From Lachnospiraceae bacterium (GTDB lineage Bacteria > Bacillota_A > Clostridia > Lachnospirales > Lachnospiraceae), in contig JAGATU010000023.1 in assembly GCA_017621115.1 (NCBI GenBank), positions 1 through 5,906 on the forward strand: 5,906 bases of DNA, in the 5' to 3' direction. Shown here piece by piece: positions 1 through 5,906 of the stretch; position 1 is the first letter of the stretch; the number at the start of each line of letters is the position of its first letter. The translations under genes were made by a program, and so were the position numbers. Below the pieces are notes generated by a model that saw only the letters and a list, made by a program, of their open reading frames with translations, ran no database searches and was not told the DNA's origin.

Positions 1-752
1 CAAACCACAATGGAATCGCCGGTATGAATACCCACGGGATCAAGGTTTTCCATATTGCAGATCGTGATAGCGGTGTCATTACTGTCACGCATAACTTCAT
101 ATTCAATTTCTTTATACCCTTTAATGCTTTTTTCGATCAGAACCTGACGAACCGGTGAAAGCGAAAGGGCATTTTTCATCAGCGGTAAAAATTCAGCCTC
201 GTTATCGGCAAATCCCCCTCCCGTACCGCCAAGTGTAAAGGCAGGGCGAAGTACAACGGGATAACCGATTTTCTGTATAACCTCCAATCCTTCCTCCATA
301 GAGCTTGCAATGTCGGAAGGCAGTACCGGCTCACCTAACTCTTCACAAAGTTCTTTGAACAACTCACGATCTTCTGCCCGCTCAATGGAACTGCTCTTTG
401 TACCAAGAAGTTCCACACGGCATTCCGCAAGAATTCCTTTCTTTTCCAGCTGCATTGCAAGGTTGAGCCCCGTCTGTCCGCCAATACCGGGTAAGATTGC
501 ATCAGGACGCTCATAACGGATAATCTTAGCTATATATTCCAAGGTCAATGGCTCCATATACACTTTATCCGCTATGGAAGTATCCGTCATAATAGTAGCC
601 GGATTAGAGTTGCAAAGAACCACTTCATAACCTTCTTCTTTGAGTGCAAGACATGCTTGTGTTCCCGCATAATCAAATTCTGCCGCCTGACCGATTACGA
701 TAGGACCGGAACCGATAACAAGCACTTTTTTTATATCACGTCTCTTAGGCAT
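1..752 (-). CDS. carB: Carbamoyl phosphate synthase large subunit, N-terminal part (partial at window edge)
   Basis: This is the first 250 codons of the large subunit. It combines bicarbonate, ATP and the ammonia released by CarA to make carbamoyl phosphate for pyrimidine and arginine synthesis in the cytoplasm. My translation of the minus strand starts [20 protein letters not shown] and stays open to the edge. Visible features are the nucleotide-fold loop [10 protein letters not shown] (residues 14-23), the GIGGQTGLN segment (89-97), the ATP-grasp glycine-rich loop [12 protein letters not shown] (173-184), and the conserved EYEVMRD (218-223 region) and [15 protein letters not shown] (233-247) segments of the first ATP-grasp (carboxyphosphate) half. 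The family is about 1,060-1,070 residues long, so roughly three quarters lies beyond the left edge, including the second ATP-grasp half and the allosteric domain. The ATG is set by GGAGG 9 nt upstream. The gene overlaps the end of carA by 8 nt. Identity is very secure; completeness cannot be judged here. Confidence 0.97.
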   Translation of the reverse strand, partial: MPKRRDIKKVLVIGSGPIVIGQAAEFDYAGTQACLALKEEGYEVVLCNSNPATIMTDTSIADKVYMEPLTLEYIAKIIRYERPDAILPGIGGQTGLNLAMQLEKKGILAECRVELLGTKSSSIERAEDRELFKELCEELGEPVLPSDIASSMEEGLEVIQKIGYPVVLRPAFTLGGTGGGFADNEAEFLPLMKNALSLSPVRQVLIEKSIKGYKEIEYEVMRDSNDTAITICNMENLDPVGIHTGDSIVV

Positions 753-1839
753 TGCTTTGATCCTCCATCATTTTTATAAAGCGATCAAAAAGATACGCAC
801 TATCCTGTGGACCCGGAGCACTCTCCGGATGATACTGTACGCTGAATACGTTATCTTTATCACATTTCACACCTTCAACAGTATGATCCAGCAAATTAAT
901 ATGCGTGACAACAAGTGGCGTTTGTGCAAGGCTGGCTGCATCCACCGCATAGGAGTGATTCTGCGAAGTAATTTCAATTTTATTTGTTTCTAAATTTCGT
1001 ACAGGATGATTGCCACCACGGTGTCCGAATTTCAGTTTATAGGTTTGAGCTCCGTAAGCCAGAGAAATAATCTGGTGGCCAAGGCAAATACCGAAAATCG
1101 GATATTTACCGAGCAATTTCTTTATTGTCTCTATCGTCTGCGGCACGTCGGTGGGATCTCCGGGGCCGTTGGAAATAAAAATACCATCAGGATCCAAAGC
1201 AGTAATCTTTTCTTCCGGAGTATTCCAAGGCACGATTGTTACATTACATCCGCGCTTATTCAGTGACCGCACAATGTTCATTTTCATTCCACAATCAATG
1301 GCTACTACATGGTATTGGGGTTTCTCTGCATAAGAGCTCATAATCTTATCACAGCTAACACGAGATACCGCATCGCTTAGAATATTCGTGGTTCTTAATA
1401 TCGTAAGCCCCCTCTCCAAAGTGGTAGAAACATCTGTTATCAATACCTTGCGGGAGCCGTAGTCACGAATCGAACGGTTCAGCTTTCTTGTATCAATACC
1501 ATAAATACCTGGGATGCCGTGTTTCTTCATAACCCCTGACAAACTGGCGTTACTTCTGAAGTTTGATGGCTCATCATTATATTCACGGACAATCAGCGCA
1601 CCAAGAGTCGGCGTATCCCGTTCATAATCGTCGTCTGCCATACCGTAGTTCCCAATCAACGGATAGGTCATAACTACAGCCTGATAAGTATAGGAAGGAT
1701 CCGATAGTATTTCCTGATAACCGACCATAGAAGTATTGAACACGATTTCAAGTACAGCGGTTTTATCTGCACCAAAACCGTAACCATAATATTCCTGTCC
1801 GTCCTCCAAAATAATTTTTTTATTAAGTTCCTTTGCCAT
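745..1839 (-). CDS. carA: Carbamoyl phosphate synthase small (glutaminase) subunit
   Basis: This subunit hydrolyses glutamine and passes ammonia through a tunnel to CarB. The protein has 364 residues, close to the Bacillus PyrAA length and a little shorter than the E. coli form. Residues 1 to about 150 form the small-chain N-terminal domain ([17 protein letters not shown] at 34-50; [13 protein letters not shown] at 108-120). Residues about 177-360 form a class I (triad) glutamine amidotransferase domain: SNGPGDP at 223-229, the nucleophile Cys252 in [17 protein letters not shown] at 271-280, and His337/Glu339 in QYHPES. All three triad residues are present. The ATG lies only 2 nt after the purF stop and has GAGGT 6 nt upstream, so translation is probably coupled. 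The TAA stop lies inside the start of carB, as expected for two subunits made in equal amounts. No separate pyrimidine-responsive leader can fit in front of it. Confidence 0.98.
   Translation of the reverse strand: MAKELNKKIILEDGQEYYGYGFGADKTAVLEIVFNTSMVGYQEILSDPSYTYQAVVMTYPLIGNYGMADDDYERDTPTLGALIVREYNDEPSNFRSNASLSGVMKKHGIPGIYGIDTRKLNRSIRDYGSRKVLITDVSTTLERGLTILRTTNILSDAVSRVSCDKIMSSYAEKPQYHVVAIDCGMKMNIVRSLNKRGCNVTIVPWNTPEEKITALDPDGIFISNGPGDPTDVPQTIETIKKLLGKYPIFGICLGHQIISLAYGAQTYKLKFGHRGGNHPVRNLETNKIEITSQNHSYAVDAASLAQTPLVVTHINLLDHTVEGVKCDKDNVFSVQYHPESAPGPQDSAYLFDRFIKMMEDQSNA
762..766 (-). promoter_or_regulatory. Ribosome binding site of carB
   Basis: GGAGG on the minus strand lies in the Met-Glu-Asp codons near the end of carA, 9 nt before the carB ATG at 752. 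It supports this start and coupled synthesis of the two synthase subunits. Confidence 0.85.
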
Positions 1840-1841
1840 CT

Positions 1842-5906
<4,065 letters not shown>

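Noticed and set aside
310..516. A 68-codon plus-strand frame in the carB region
   Set aside because: It is antisense to an intact carB reading frame that I translated codon by codon. The composition is low-complexity serine-rich shadow sequence.

Overview
The window is wall-to-wall coding DNA on the minus strand. It holds five genes of central metabolism, read from high to low coordinates: glmS (3' part only, entering at the right edge), pyrG, purF, carA and carB (5' part only, leaving at the left edge). No non-coding stretch is longer than 16 bases. No RNA gene, mobile element, repeat array, promoter or terminator could be supported.

The organism looks like a Firmicute, most likely an anaerobic Clostridia member of the Lachnospiraceae type (inference from protein style, not from a search). 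The basis is strong GGAGG ribosome binding sites, moderate-to-low GC, a 364-residue CarA, and a PurF of the Bacillus type, with an 11-residue propeptide and four cysteines placed as ligands of an iron-sulfur cluster. All reading frames are intact, and every catalytic motif I could check is present.

The genes are packed as one transcription unit. The glmS-pyrG gap is 16 nt, pyrG and purF overlap by 4 nt (ATGA), the purF-carA gap is 2 nt, and carA and carB overlap by 8 nt. Each of the four internal starts has its own Shine-Dalgarno sequence 6-10 nt upstream, often inside the end of the preceding gene.

The point of interest is what the genes share. They belong to four different pathways: amino-sugar/cell wall (GlmS), CTP synthesis (PyrG), the first step of de novo purine synthesis (PurF), and carbamoyl phosphate for pyrimidines and arginine (CarAB). 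Every enzyme takes its nitrogen from the glutamine amide. GlmS and PurF use class II (N-terminal cysteine) glutaminase domains. PyrG and CarA use class I (triad) domains. The cluster is therefore organised by co-substrate rather than by pathway, which suggests co-expression according to glutamine or nitrogen supply. The tight spacing leaves no room for the leader attenuators that control pyrG and carAB separately in relatives such as Bacillus. Control must lie upstream of glmS, outside this window, or at the level of the enzymes.
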